A stretch of DNA of 64,000 bases from Rhynchospora pubera (taxonomy: Eukaryota; Streptophyta; Magnoliopsida; Poales; Cyperaceae): positions 60,798,251 to 60,862,250 of the forward strand of contig CM051463.1 in the NCBI GenBank assembly GCA_028095005.1, written 5' to 3'. The translations under genes and the position numbers were made by a program. The stretch's first letter is position 1, and the number at the start of each line of letters is the position of its first letter. Positions 23,501-36,240 of this stretch are shown piece after piece. Below the pieces are notes generated by a model, which saw only the letters and a program-made list of their open reading frames with translations, did no database searches and was not told the origin of the DNA.

Positions 23501-24177
23501 CGACAAATAATTCTAATTGTCTTGAAAAAAATTTAATGGTTCTAGAAAGAAAATGAGGTGGGGGAGGGAGGAAACAAGGAGGTGGTGACTATTGAGTAAG
23601 CTTTGGACATGGGATGATGGAGATGAATGATAAAAATTAAAAATAGTTAGCATTTAATTAATCACTTTCTGAAAATAGAAAAATAAAAAATACATTCTTT
23701 CAGGGATGATGGGATGATAAATTTGAAAATTATCCTTATCAGCCCTGCCACAAAACAGAGTCTGGTATATCATCTGTAAACTAAAAAATAAAATTATTTT
23801 CTCACATACAAGTGTCTGTAATTGTTTCTATTAAAAAATAGTAGCAATATTTGAAACAAAACATAAAACAGGGTTTCTAAGAATTCAATTTTGAGAATAA
23901 ATTGAATGTCCCAATTACTTCGTGAAGTACCACTAAAATGCATAGTTTGATAGGATATGATAATTCAAATCAAGGCATAACAGTAAAAATAATTTACTTA
24001 AAATTATGGGGTTTAGATGACGTTGTAAGTGGAAACAAAAAATAAATCCAAAATAGCCAAAGATATATATAAACTATCACGTTTCCGAAATTTACTTACT
24101 ACTGTGTGTGTGTGTATATTGCCTTAATTTTATTATACACGGTCGAATTTAGAATATCATATCATATAATACATTAA

Positions 24178-24487
24178 GGGACTGTTTGAATCGCTTAGGA
24201 ATAAGAGAGGAATAGCCTCTTTCTAGACGGAAATTTATTCCTAACCATCCAAACTTTTCACAAAATTACACACTTTCCAATATTTTTCGTCTAGGAATAG
24301 GCTATTCCTCTTAGCTGTGTTTGGATGAGTGAGGGAATAAGAGAATAACTTCTTCCTACTCCTAAATTTATTATAAACAATCTAAATTCTTCACAAAATT
24401 ACACACTTTCCAATACTTCTTCCCTTATTCCTCTTATTTCCACACGATCCAAACGGAACCAAATTCCTAAGCGATCCAAACAGCCCC
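24178..24487. mobile_element. Tourist-like MITE with a second MITE nested inside, TSD TAA
   Basis: The outer ends, GGGACTGTTTG and CAAACAGCCCC, are flanked by TAA at 24175-24177 and 24488-24490. The outer element is interrupted at about 24314-24460 by a second MITE (GCTGTGTTTGGATGAG ... GATCCAAACGGAACC). The outer terminal repeat resumes with ATTCCTAAGCGATCC at 24463. Confidence 0.8.
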
Positions 24488-24640
24488 TAAAAAACTTATG
24501 AGAAAATTGTACTTTTTATTTCGAGCCTCTTTGAATTTGGCTGGCGTCCTTATAAAAACCGTGATAAAACGCATAACAATAGCAGAAGTTGGTTGCAAGT
24601 CCTGGAGAATTACCATTGAAAAGTCCGGAAATAATCAGAA

Positions 24641-24772
24641 GTTTTTTTTTTTTTTTTTTATCAAGGCCCGTAGGAACTCAACCCCACGCACGCACACATA
24701 ATCATCTCGCCCCAGCGTGACTCGAACCCAAGTCAGACAATGTCTCTACCAACTAGGCTACCTAGCGGAGAC
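24641..24772 (-). mobile_element. tRNA-derived SINE (132 bp) with 12-bp TSD
   Basis: Read on the minus strand, the head has a pol III A box (TAGCCTAGTTGG) and B box (GGTTCGAGTC). The body ends in GGGCCTTGAT and then a poly(A) tract (T run at 24641-24659 on the plus strand). It is flanked by AAATAATCAGAA (24629-24640) and AAATAACCAGAA (24773-24784), 11 of 12 identical. This is a retroposed SINE, not a tRNA gene. Confidence 0.88.
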
Positions 24773-25523
24773 AAATAACCAGAATTTCGTTGCCAAAATT
24801 AGAATTTCTTTATTGTATGCTCTGTCGTAGGCTCTAGTTCAAGTGGGTCTGCAATACCTAGTTTCTAAACTAAAATACAATAAAAATCTAAACTATAACT
24901 CAGATATTTAATTGAAATTGGAATCTAAAAGGGTTGAAATGTCACTACCAATCACATACTATAAAAACATTTTCGGTATTGTTATGCCTTTAATCACGTT
25001 TTTTAGAAAATAATATAAATTAAGTATATCGAAGTTTTCATCTAGTTATTTGAATTTGAAAATAAAAATTTATGAAAAATGTTAAAGCTTAAAGATCAGC
25101 GTCCTCAATCTCATAATAATTTATGTGAATCATATTGAATAAAACCAAATATGCATCCATCAAATTCAAAATAATTATCGTACAATACTGTGTCTTTGAG
25201 ACCAACATCTCTTATTGAGAGTCCCTCGACTTCTTCTCTCTTCACTTAAAGCTAATGAAATGGTTCATAGAGAATTATGTAGTACATAATTAAATTGGAA
25301 AACTGAGCTGCCAAAATATATATAGAGGCAAGTAGCTAGTTTTGTTGATAAAATTTCATTTCAACCCATTATATCAAATTGAATCAATTTTTTAGCTATG
25401 ATCTACACTAGAAAAATTCTCACTCTATTAGATTAAAGATTTATGGATTTTAATTGATCATTTTTAATTATTTACCATCGACAATTTTCAGTAAATAAAT
25501 TATCCACCTCATGTATATATATA

Positions 25524-25708
25524 GTGTGTGTTTAGTTGCATAAGACTAAGGATGAATAACAACGAGGATAAAGAAGAAGGATGTGGCGCATCCAAACATG
25601 GCTAATGAGGAGTAAGTTTTATTTATTTCTTTCTACATATATAGGATGTAAAAGGAATGAGGTTTTTATTTTTTTTCCTTTCTTATTTTTATGCAACTAA
25701 ATATACTC
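25524..25708. mobile_element. MITE (185 bp), TSD ATA
   Basis: Inverted ends GTGTGTGTTTAGTTGCATAA and TTTATGCAACTAAATATACTC are flanked by ATA (25521-25523, 25709-25711). A different family from the GTTTGGATG elements. Confidence 0.7.
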
Positions 25709-26338
25709 ATAGAAATCATGCATTAAGCTACTTATATATGGAGAGTCAGACAAAAAAAAAAGAAAAGAAGAGAGATAGTCAGGCCATGTGTAGAGCTCCG
25801 TTCCAGTAGCTATAACATTGCGATGTTGTAATATTGTGTATAAGTACAATATGAATCACTCAACGCAGTGCTGACGAACTGGGAAAAGGCCAGCAAAGAA
25901 AAAATATTCACAAGAATTCTGTCCCACCTCAACTTCTCTAGCGTGAATCTGAATCACTTGCTGCGTCTAAGTATAGAGAGGGGCCTTGTCATGCCAATCT
26001 CTCTTGGTCTGGATGAATAGTCTCTTTCATTCTTAAATATACACACATGTGGAGTACTTGTATATACATATATATGTAGTTCCTTTGGGGGATGTCACGT
26101 GAACTTGGCCTAATTCTTTAAGTGGCTGGTGACTGGAAAATAAATTTGCATCTCGTATAAATTTGGATTTTTTTTTTTGAAGATAGTATAAATTTGGAGT
26201 TAACATATCATAAAATTCAAGGAAAAAACAATAAGAAAGTCTTAAGCACATAAAGCGAATACAACTATACTGATCGCGTAATTATTTTTCATTATAATAA
26301 TGGTCAAATCAAATTTTCAAAAGCTATATATTACTCTA

Positions 26339-26506
26339 GGCTCCGTTTGGATGGGCTGGAATTTGCAATTCCGGGCATTTTATATGCTAAATTTATTATA
26401 AACAATCCAAACTCTTCACAAAGTTACACACTTTCCAATAAATTTATTCCTAGAAATTGTAAATTCTTCAAATTTTCCAAATTCCTACCCCATCCAAACG
26501 GGCCCC
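26339..26506. mobile_element. Tourist-like MITE (168 bp), TSD CTA
   Basis: Ends are GGCTCCGTTTGGATGGG and CCCCATCCAAACGGGCCC, with CTA on both sides (26336-26338, 26507-26509). The interior carries TATAAACAATCCAAACTC. Confidence 0.85.
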
Positions 26507-26629
26507 TACTGAATATATGGTCTACTCTGAAATAATATAACCAAGTAAAAAAATTTTATGTCGACTCCAATATAGAAAATGTCAACCTTAAAAAAAATAG
26601 TCTACATCAGCAATATTGACACGATCAGA

Positions 26630-26777
26630 GGCTGTGTTTGGATGAGCAACGAAATAAGGAAATAGTTTCTTCTTATTTCCAAATTTATTATAAACAATCC
26701 AAACTCTTTCCAAAGTTGCACAATTCTCAATACTTTTTCCTTTATTCCTCTTATTCCCGCACCATCTAAACGGAGCC
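26630..26777. mobile_element. Tourist-like MITE (148 bp), TSD AGA
   Basis: Ends are GGCTGTGTTTGGATGAG and CCATCTAAACGGAGCC, flanked by AGA (26627-26629, 26778-26780). Same interior as the 26339 copy. Confidence 0.85.
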
Positions 26778-27520
26778 AGAGATAATAAACATTTTTTTTA
26801 ATGTAATGGCTCAATTGAAGCAAATTAAGAATCCGGTGGTTTAATTATAAGGAATTTGTCAAAATAGAACTGTAATTTTTTATGAAATAAGCTAAGTTTT
26901 AGTAACATCAAATATTTTATTTTAACTCAAAAGTGTAACAAGGAATTCATTTATTGCCAATTGATGAAGAGCCAAATTTCTTAGTTGGTGTTGAGCGTTA
27001 GTGGTGGGCTGATATATATCTACATGACTTGATATAAAGCTCCCCTCTCCACCTAGTACATTGGTATTCATTGCAACCGCAGATGGCTTTTGGTGCAATT
27101 AAATTTTTATACCTTCAAACTGTTTGTCGTTTGAACTTTTGGAAACATTCACTTCCTGTTGGAATAGATCAATTCCTTAGATGGGAAATATCATTAATAG
27201 TCCTTTTGCGCCTAGCAAGCGAATTATATATTACTATCTTTTTAAGCATTAAGCACAGGTATTCCAAATTTGAGAAATAGCTTGTTAACCCTAAACTTAC
27301 ACGGGTGATAAGTATCATCTCATAATTTAACATTTCCATCATCTGCCTAATGTATTTTTTTCTTTTCTATTTTCAGCATGTGATTAATTAAGCACTAACT
27401 ATCTATTCATCTTTGTCGATCATTCACATCATCCCTTGGATTTATTATCCAGAGAGTACTCCCCCTCCCTTTCTAGCACCTGTGTTTCCCTCCCTCTCCC
27501 ACCTCATTTTTATTAGAACA
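26778..27520. other. Intergenic, nothing recognised
   Basis: AT-rich with a short 69-codon frame (27071-27280) that resembles nothing I know. No element borders seen. Confidence 0.45.
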
Positions 27521-28272
27521 CACTACACCAAAAAATTTTTTTAGTACCGGACCATTAGTACCGGTTTTTAAGAAAACCGGTATTAATAATAAATCATTAC
27601 ATATTTGTAATTGTCAGATTAATTATTTAGTATCGTTTTTTTAAAAAATGGTACTAATGATCGATCTTCCAAAAAAAACCGTCCTTCATTTAGTACCTGT
27701 TTTTTAATAAAAAAACCGGTACTAACATGCCAACAAAAATTAAAAAAACCGTTTCAATTTAGTACCGATTTTTTATTAAAACCGGTACTAAAAATCAATA
27801 TATTAGTATCGATTTTTAATAAAAATACCGGTACTAAATTAAAATGATTTTTTTTAGTGATTGTTAGTACCGGTTTTTATAAAAAATCGGTACTAAATTA
27901 AAACGGTTTTTTTACTTTTTCAGATGATTTTTAGTATCGGTTTTTTATAAAAAAATCGGTACTAAAAATACACAGATATTTTGCTCGAATTATATGTCTT
28001 CTTCACTATTCCTTTGCCTCTACCACTGTTCATGGCTATTTTTTTTTCTCTCTAAATTCGAAAATTCTGTTATACTCTCTATAAAACCACATAAATAAAA
28101 TAGCAAAAAATTGAAAAAAATTTTGAAAAATTGGGAAATCAGTGGAGGAAGCAAAAGAGATCAAAGGGAAGTTAAAGAGGAAGTTTTATTGAAGAGGAAG
28201 AGGATCAAGAGAAGGCAATTTCGGTAAGTTTTATTTTAACCCTCAATAATCTTTTTTTTGATAATTTATTGA

Positions 28273-28386
28273 TTTGTATGTGCATATTCATATTGGTTAT
28301 AATTTGTCGATTTGTATGTGCATATTCATATTGGTTATAATTTGTCGATTTGTATGTGCATATTCATATTGGTTATAATTGGCATT
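28273..28386. repeat. 38-bp tandem repeat, three copies
   Basis: The unit starts TTTGTATGTGCATATTCATA and repeats at 28273, 28311 and 28349, almost without change. Confidence 0.92.
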
Positions 28387-28477
28387 TGTCGGAATTTGAA
28401 CTATTTAGGTCTCTTTGCCCGTCCGAGATTAATCCATTAGGAATTAATCTCAGATAGTACTCACGGTCGAGAGTACT

Positions 28478-28711
28478 GCTCTTTGGATACTATCTTGTCT
28501 CATTAAGGACAGCAAGCTGTACGTTAAATGCAATGTGTTGTCTGAGAAAAATTCGGCAGCGTTTCCTCTTATGTTCCCACAGATACGTATGCACGAGAAA
28601 TTGTGTGTTTGCGTATTCAGGGAACATAAGAGGAAATGCTGCCGAATTTTTCTCAGATAACACATTGCATCTAACGTATGCTCCCTAATGAGACAAGAGT
28701 ATCCAAAGAGC
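28478..28711. repeat. Large inverted repeat (arms ~95 bp, loop ~43 bp)
   Basis: The left arm (28478-28577) and right arm (28621-28711) pair with about 90% identity plus small indels, for example GAAAAATTCGGCAGC / GCTGCCGAATTTTTC. The outer words GCTCTTTGGATAC / GTATCCAAAGAGC fix the ends. The minus-strand open frame across it is a by-product of the palindrome. Confidence 0.88.
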
Positions 28712-28739
28712 GGGTTAGGATGGTAACCGGCCCAAAAAC

Positions 28740-28929
28740 CTAATATTTTTTCCAAGACAATTAACTTTTTTTTTTCTTTGGACAGTTAGTAACATTTTTT
28801 AGGACAACCAGTTTTTGTTTCCAGGGCAAATGCTCTTTTTCAAACAATTAATTTTTTCAAGACAATCAGTATTATTTTATAGGACAATTAGGATATTTAT
28901 GAGGACAATTAGTATTATTTGTTGGGACA

Positions 28930-28930
<1 letters not shown>
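28740..28930. repeat. Degenerate minisatellite with GGACAATTAGTA core, left part
   Basis: About seven irregular ~25-bp units carry RGGACAATTAGTATTATTT. The array resumes after 37150, so later insertions split it. Confidence 0.65.

Positions 28931-29005
<75 letters not shown>
28931..29005. repeat. (TA)n(GA)n microsatellite
   Basis: About 19 TA units are followed by about 19 GA units. The mirror-image (TC)n(TA)n occurs at 37106-37146, on the other side of the fold-back element. Confidence 0.95.
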
Positions 29006-29008
<3 letters not shown>

Positions 29009-32000
29009 AATATGCACCATGGTGCATAGAGGTTTTTATGCACCGCGGAATTTTTCGGTGATATTTTTGTAAATTGGCAAATCTAATTCAACCAATCTAA
29101 TCTACATATTGAAATCTCATAGCAAATCAAATTTTATAATATTTTAGATTTTATTACTATTTTTTCTGAATTTTTTAAAACATGCTATTTTTGGAATGTT
29201 ATACTATTTACAATATTCCAAAAATGGCCTGTTTTAAAAAATTCGAAAAAAATAGTAATAAAATCTCAAAAATTGTAAAATTTGATTTGCTATGAGAGTT
29301 CAATATGTAGATGTTGACCCCTAAAATATCGTCATAATTTCCTGGTCAACCTGTGAGTGGGTTCTGGGTCTATTTAATGGTCAAATCAGATATTTGATGC
29401 ACAAATAAATTACCAAGGAGTTATCCCGGGTCAGTCGGGAATGCATATTCAAAACTGAGCAATAACAAATGGCGCCATATTTTCACGTCTGTGTGACAAT
29501 AGTAATATTAACATAATGATGTGATATAGACCGCAAGCCATGCTCCAAAAATATGACTTCATGTATACTTCATATAACTATGCAAGAAATAATACGAAGC
29601 TATTGGATGGACAACAGATGCATCAGAATTTATTTCAGCCCACTCGAAAACCCAGACAAAAAAAAAAAGAAAATAGATGGCCCAAATAAAATAAAAGGGT
29701 TCGGCCCAAAACAAAAAAAAAAGAGAAACGGAAGCCCAATAACCCCTTCTCCTTCCTCACTCGTCCCTGTGCTCTCTCTTCCGACAACTCCTCCGCATCT
29801 CACGCGAAACAAACACTCGTGCCTAACAAGCTACGCCGCTCCCTACTCTACGCCGCTCCCTACTCCTATCATTCACTGCCAACTGACAACAGACAGCGAG
29901 AATCTCGTCAGAAGCCCATCCAATTTCTTCTCTGAATCAACTCAAGGGATATTCAAATTTGCAATGATGAAGAAAACGGAACCATGAACACATGGAAACA
30001 CTGTTGAATGGCGATAAGGATGAGTATGTACTAAGCTACAGAGCATCAATTTGAGTCATGAGGCATTAATTTGAGGGGACATCAAAGAAGAACTCTAGGA
30101 TTGAAGAGTCATCATTACCACCTATTCCAGTGCATTGAGCTAAATTAGTTACCAGGGATCATTTGTGAAGATAGTGAGTGATCGATTTAGAGAGACAATG
30201 CGTCAGAATTTTGAAATCATGGCATTGTGACAATTGCGCATCCCAAGCTGATGTGGCTAAAGCAAGTGGAGTTGGCTATTGATCGAACCCAGAGGGTCAT
30301 TTACATTGCTACTGGTTTGGTCAAATTATAATACTGAGGAGATAAAGCTATGATAGCATGGTTCTCAAGCGATGGTATTTCCAGAAAATTTACTGAGATA
30401 AGAGTTTTGGTGAGATGACATAAAAAAAAAAGAAAAGCAAGGATGAATAAATTGAAAAATTGATGTAGTCCCATCTGGTAAAAAGGAGATAATATTGAGT
30501 TAATAAAAGGAGAAAAGAGAAATGATAATGAAATGGACTAACTAAAGAAACTCAATGCATGAGAAAATTTTGAAAATAACCACATTTCCCTAATCAAAAA
30601 GAGAGGAACAAATCACATCTTGAAATGGCAAATTTGACAGCAATGAAGAAGAATAAGTGATAATGGAACAGCTATGTGGTGCTCAAATCTAATTTGATAT
30701 ATCAGATATACCAAGGAAATTAAAAGGCTACCTTGCACAGAATTACAAAACTCAAGGAAAATGATGAGCTGTACTATTTACTGAGAACAGTCAAAAAGAA
30801 GGGATTGAAGGTGAATGGAATGTAACTTTGGCGCCAGAAGTTAAATAAACAAGTGAATGATGATTGGGGGGTTTGAACACAGTAAAGACCTATTCAAATG
30901 GAGGGAGTAATGACCAAAATACCCACCAGGGGCAGAGTTGTCAAATACTCTCAAGAGACACATAATTGGTGCCCTCTACAGCACCCATTTGAATTCCCTA
31001 TAAAAGGGACACCTCAGAGCCATGCAAAAGGAGACGGAGGAGAGAAAAATATCCAGAAACACACAACCAAGCCCCTGTATGCGATATACACCCACACCCC
31101 AGCAATCAAGTCTACAAAGCCAGAAACTCACAGCCAGGAGATATCATCAATCAAGCAAAAAGATAACACTTTGTACACACTTGTGAGGAGGAGAGTTTTC
31201 TTTTTAGGATAGCTAAAAAAAAAAAACAAAAAAAAAAGTGTTAGTAGAAGCAATAGCTTCATATTTTCAGTTGTGATCAACCATTTGCACTACTATTTTG
31301 TGTAATTTGAGTAAGTGAAGAAAGAGGCTTTCCTTCCCTTTTGTAACTCATCTCTTTTCCTTTATATACTTTTCTGGTTCATGCACACATAGCCAAAATG
31401 TAAGGAATAACTAATAAAACGTTTCATGTAAATATGTAGGAACAACTAAAATTCATTCTCATTTTTATATCATGCTTTTATGTTATGTGCTCATGAGGAC
31501 AACAACATAAGGGAATCATATTTACATTCACCACAGTATAAGGAATCATGAAGGCTATGTTTGTATCTAAGCATGCATGCTCAATATTAAGCATATTATC
31601 ATGACAAAAGAAAATAAAAATAAAAAAAATGGACAGCAACAAGGACAGTAAAAATAAATAGCAGGAATTATGGACAGTGAGATGAACAATGGACAGCAGG
31701 TTTCTTTGGAGATCATGGAGTCACAAGCACTTCACCTCACCAATGCATTGAAGGAGATAGCCACACCACCGCCTCAACTGTGCCAAGGAGAAGCTGTGCA
31801 TTGGAGACTCTCTTATGTTGGTTTAATGGTCTGTTGCTTCTCAAAAATGAGTCATTATCAACCAATGTAAGGTGACCTCATCATGATTACCATGGCCAGA
31901 ATCAAATCAAAGAGAAGGCCTATGCTACCATGGTCTTAGGATGCAATGGAGGAAACACATGCCTTCAAGAGCATGCCAAAATGCTCTCCAATCCCCAGTC

Positions 32001-33814
32001 AAATTCGCATTGCTGTCAGGAAGTGATGACAATCCAAGGAAGGTCAGCCGACAGTACATCACCAAGACCAAATCAAAATTGAGGAGTAACTCCTAGATAA
32101 AGGCATTCGGCAGTCAAATTGGCTATCCAGATACCCTCCTGCATCTGTCACCAAGCTCATAGGCGCCTCACCTGACCCCCACCATGGCCAGGCGACTGCA
32201 TCAAACAACTCACCGCCATGGCAAATTTTGACTGAGGTGAAACACCATGCCGGAGGAGATCGGCAATAAAATTGAGGCTACACCAAGCTTCGTGTATCCC
32301 TCATGATGCTCTCAGGTGTGTCAATTTGACACAAACTCCACCAGAAGTCCACAACCACTGTCAGCCTCTCCTTCGAAACCCTAGAAGCGATTGCGGCGAA
32401 ACAGCGGCCCCCATGACCGACAAAGAGGTCCTATCACATCAGGAAGGTCATACGGCAATAGACGATGCTCTGTTGGTGCCTGATGGTGTCATAGAAGGTT
32501 CGAATGCATATCCATGGCGGCTCCCCATCGCCTGTTCGACGGAAGGACGAAAAAGAAAGGAGAGAAGAAGGGATTTATTTCCTCTGTTTGCATGAACCTG
32601 GCTCACCATCAACGGATCGCGAAACTCACTGACCGCGGGTCCCACACACAGAGGGGTCGGTTATTCCCTGAAACACCGGGAGCATGGATGGTTTTACTAA
32701 GGAGCGTCCCTACTTTGATGATTTTCTGTGGCTCTCTCTGTGTGGCGAGTTACTAAAGTGTAACGATCCGACTATAACCAACCACCTGGTGCCACGTGTT
32801 GCTCTCATACAACTCAGGTCGCTGATGACCTCATCCTTTCCTTGATGATCTGGACCAATCAGGGCCTGCCATGTGTCATTGCTGCTGATGTGGCATCATT
32901 TCATTGCTGGAAACTTTAAAAATCCATAGAAATTCAACCGTAACTCAGAAAAATCCAAATCAAATTTCTACGGATCCAGAAAAATATGGAGAATACAGTC
33001 ATGCCAAAATCACAACCAAAATCCAAGCAGAATATTTTTAATCCATATTCACAGTTCCGGCCAATCATAAATTGCCACCTCAACCTCATATTTATTTTAA
33101 AATACAGCAACCTTTAAAAATTCATGAAAAATCACAGGAGGTTCAGAAAAATATGAGAAAAAAATCCTGGGAGCTCAGAAAAATAAGGGGAATCTATTTG
33201 GCTAATCATCACCACTAAAAAACCCTACCAAATATATTCCTACCATTATTCTCTCCTGAATATTATGAAGAAAAGCCGTTTCGGCAAAGGCTCAAAGGCT
33301 CATGATCAAATCACTGAAGGCATGGATAATATCACAAAATTCAGAAAGTCATAACGGGATACTAGCACGATCGAGTCTAGTGCTCCGTTTACGACTCTAG
33401 ATAAAGCTCATCATAACCCCAAGTGATCACAACCACCAGACGGCCGTCGTCATGACGGGCATGGATCAAAATGGAGACACTAAGTACTGTTGCTAACAAG
33501 CAAGAGTACTGGTGAAGTATCAAGCTCAATGATCTGGTTAAACTGAGACTCGCTAACCTCAAAATAATGGATAGTGAGATCTATCACGATGTCACGGGAC
33601 TTTATCAAGAGACCCGAAATAATACGCAAATCAGGTAAAGACCAAAACAACATTCAAGCAAACTGATAAAATTCCAAAGAGAAGGCAGATTACACCGCAA
33701 GATATTATCGGTGAAGAACATGGATCCAACCACATACGAGCAGAACTCTTTGCAGTCTGAGAAAAGCTCACAATGTTGTCCCAAGCCTGCTGAGACGATA
33801 GAAGCCATGATTAT

Positions 33815-34125
33815 CAAAGGCACCCGCTCTCTCGAGAAGGCAGGAGGTCCTATCTTGAGTGTATGCAATCTACCCGCCAGAGATAAACGTCTGCCAACAC
33901 CGTTGACACAGGCACACAACATTATGATCCTATCGAAGATATGCAAATATTGTCACTATGGACAAATTCCACATCATCATACCCGCACCTTGGGGAAAAG
34001 ATCACACTTTTATTTCAGGAGTCTACGGTTATCTAAGGCACCCGCTCTCTCAAGAAGGCAGGAGGTCCTAACTTGAGTGTTTGCAATCTAACCGCCAAGG
34101 ATACACCGAGGCCAACACTGTTGCT
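33815..34125. repeat. Direct repeat of an ~88-bp module
   Basis: A module beginning AAGGCACCCGCTCTCTC and continuing GAAGGCAGGAGGTCCTA occurs at about 33818 and 34035 with about 90% identity. Both copies end in CCAACAC(C/T)GTTG. Confidence 0.85.
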
Positions 34126-34339
34126 GTAAACGACTCCCTCAGATTACATTAAAGACCTTATCCCACATCATACCACCACATCAGATGGATCCATAATCCT
34201 TACCTAAATAATATCCGCATTCAGAAACCTTCAACATGTTCCTTGGTCACATTACTTATGGCTCGAATAGCTCAGCAATGTCGACTTAGTCTATCTTTTA
34301 AATCAACAACCAGATCTCACACAACAAAACTTACCTCTT

Positions 34340-36240
34340 TCGGTGCTGGAGGAAAATTACAATGTTCCGGTCGGAAGCCGGACATTACCTGAACGCTCGC
34401 AAAGAATGCTCAGCGTCACCCTATTGACTTTCCTTGGCTAAATGCCAAGCATTATGTCGCATTGACTCTTGATCAGGAATCAAGCGAAGCTTCAACAGCT
34501 GGTCAGAGACTGAGTGTTAGAGGAACACTCCCATGATCGAGAACCAACTGTTCATGACGTACCGGTCGGCAGCCGGACGTTACTTGAACGCTTAGCGTCA
34601 TTTGAGTGACTCGTCTTGCCTAGATGTCAAGCATTACGTCACATTGAACGATTGGTCAGAGACTGAGCGTCAGAGGTACGCTCCTATGATCGAGAACCAA
34701 TTGTCACCCGCACCTGGGGAAGCCAAGGGGCAGCTGACTTAGGTAGCACCCGCGCGCATAAGATTTTTGGACGCCCACAAACCCAAGGGTCTGGCGAAGG
34801 ATAGTCTCAATGCTTCGGGTGAGAGCCGAACTGTTGAAACCTTGGATATTTCAGGTGGCAGCTGAACTATCTACTGAACGTTTGAATAGCAATCAGGGTT
34901 CCTTGCGAGGTTTCGAGTAACACTTGGACTACCTGTATGATATCTCGGCTGGCTACCAAGTATCGTCAGAGTATTCCAAAGGAGGATCGAACCGTCTGCT
35001 CAATACCCGTTTGGCGAACAAACGTCACTTTAACATCTGACTGGCATCCAGATGAAGTTCGGACACTTCAGGTGGCAGCTGAACTGTCCATTGAACGGCC
35101 GACTAGCAATCAGATTCCTTTCAACATTTCGAATAATAGTCAGACTATTGTTTGATACCTCGGCTGGCTACCAGGTATCACCTCAATACTCTGAGTGAAG
35201 ATCGAATTGTTATTTATCTGATTGGCGAGTGGACGTCACTTCAACGCTTCGAAGAATAATCGAGTCATCTGTCCGATAAGCTGGCTGGCTACCAGATATC
35301 ACTTCAGAGTCTCGATTATGATCGAATCGGAAGGGAACATCTGACTGGCACCCAGATGTCACTTCTAAACGATTCGGATAGCAATCGGACCAATTGTTTG
35401 GTACCTTGGCTGGATACCAGGTATCACCTCAATACTCCGGATGATAATCGAATTGGCACTTAACACTTGGCTGGCAACCAAGCGTCTTCGATTCAGGTGG
35501 CAGCTGAATCGATTCCTGGATATTTGACCTGCGACCAGATGCATTGTCGACATCTCAAGCAACAATCGGATAATTTGCGGGTTATCTTGGTTGGATACCA
35601 GATATCACCTCAGTATCTCGAAAGATGGTTGAACCGTCTACTCAATATCTGAATAGCAACCAAATGTCTCCTGAACGCTCTGGACAACAATCGGAGCATC
35701 TGTTTGATATTCTGACTGGCTACCAGATATCACCTCAGTACTTCGAATGGAGATCGGAACGTCACTTAACGTGTGATTGGCAACCAGATGTCTTAACGGT
35801 TCGAGTGGCAGTCGAATCGTTCCCCTGATACCTTGGATGAAAACTAGATACCACCTCAACGCTTCAAATGGCAACTGGATCGTCTACTTGATATCATGGC
35901 TGGAAACCATGAATCAACGCAACGTTTCAAGTGAACCGTTTATTTGATATCTTGGCTGGAAACCGAGTATCACCCCAAGGAAAAGAAACCGAACATTGCC
36001 AAATGTCACTTCAACGCTTCGGGAGCAAACCGAACCGTCACTTTGAACATCGCCAAATGTCACTTTTAACGGAAGCCACTCCGTCTATTGAACGTCTTGG
36101 TCAGGTACCAGATGTCACTTAACGCTCTATGCCCATCGAACGAGTGTCACCCCGCTTCCCGGGAAAGGTCAAGGGGCAACCGACTCGGGTCGCACCCGCG
36201 CGCATAAGATTTTAACGCCCATAAACCCAGGGGTCCGGCG
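34340..36240. repeat. Degenerate array of ~60-bp units
   Basis: More than 20 diverged units carry the core GGCTGGCTACCAGRTATCAC or GGCARCCAGATGTCACTT, alternating with AACGCTTCGRATGGCARTCG. The array is flanked by two copies of a module containing GCACCCGCGCGCATAAGATT (about 34748 and 36192). Confidence 0.8.

Larger units (their letters stand above)
27521..28740. mobile_element. Left end of a CACTA transposon, truncated
   Basis: It begins CACTACACCAAAAAATTTTT. From 27540 to 27965 it carries at least eight inverted and direct copies of TTAGTACCGGTTTTT, the subterminal repeats bound by CACTA transposases. Farther in are a tandem repeat (28273-28380) and a large hairpin (28478-28711). No transposase frame and no opposite terminus were found, so the element is incomplete or disrupted. 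Confidence 0.75.

Noticed and set aside
24655..24772. Possible tRNA gene on the minus strand
   Set aside because: A and B boxes are present, but there is no cloverleaf continuation. It has a poly(A) tail and flanking duplications, so it is a SINE.
28450..28755. 101-codon minus-strand frame
   Set aside because: It is produced by the large palindrome and resembles no protein I know.
29553..29987. 144-codon open frame
   Set aside because: Low-complexity Lys and Pro/Ser/Thr content within a coding-free repeat; no domain or start context.
32272..32756. Overlapping frames of 80-107 codons
   Set aside because: They lie in the GC-richer middle of the 7.7-kb insertion, overlap on both strands and show no domain.
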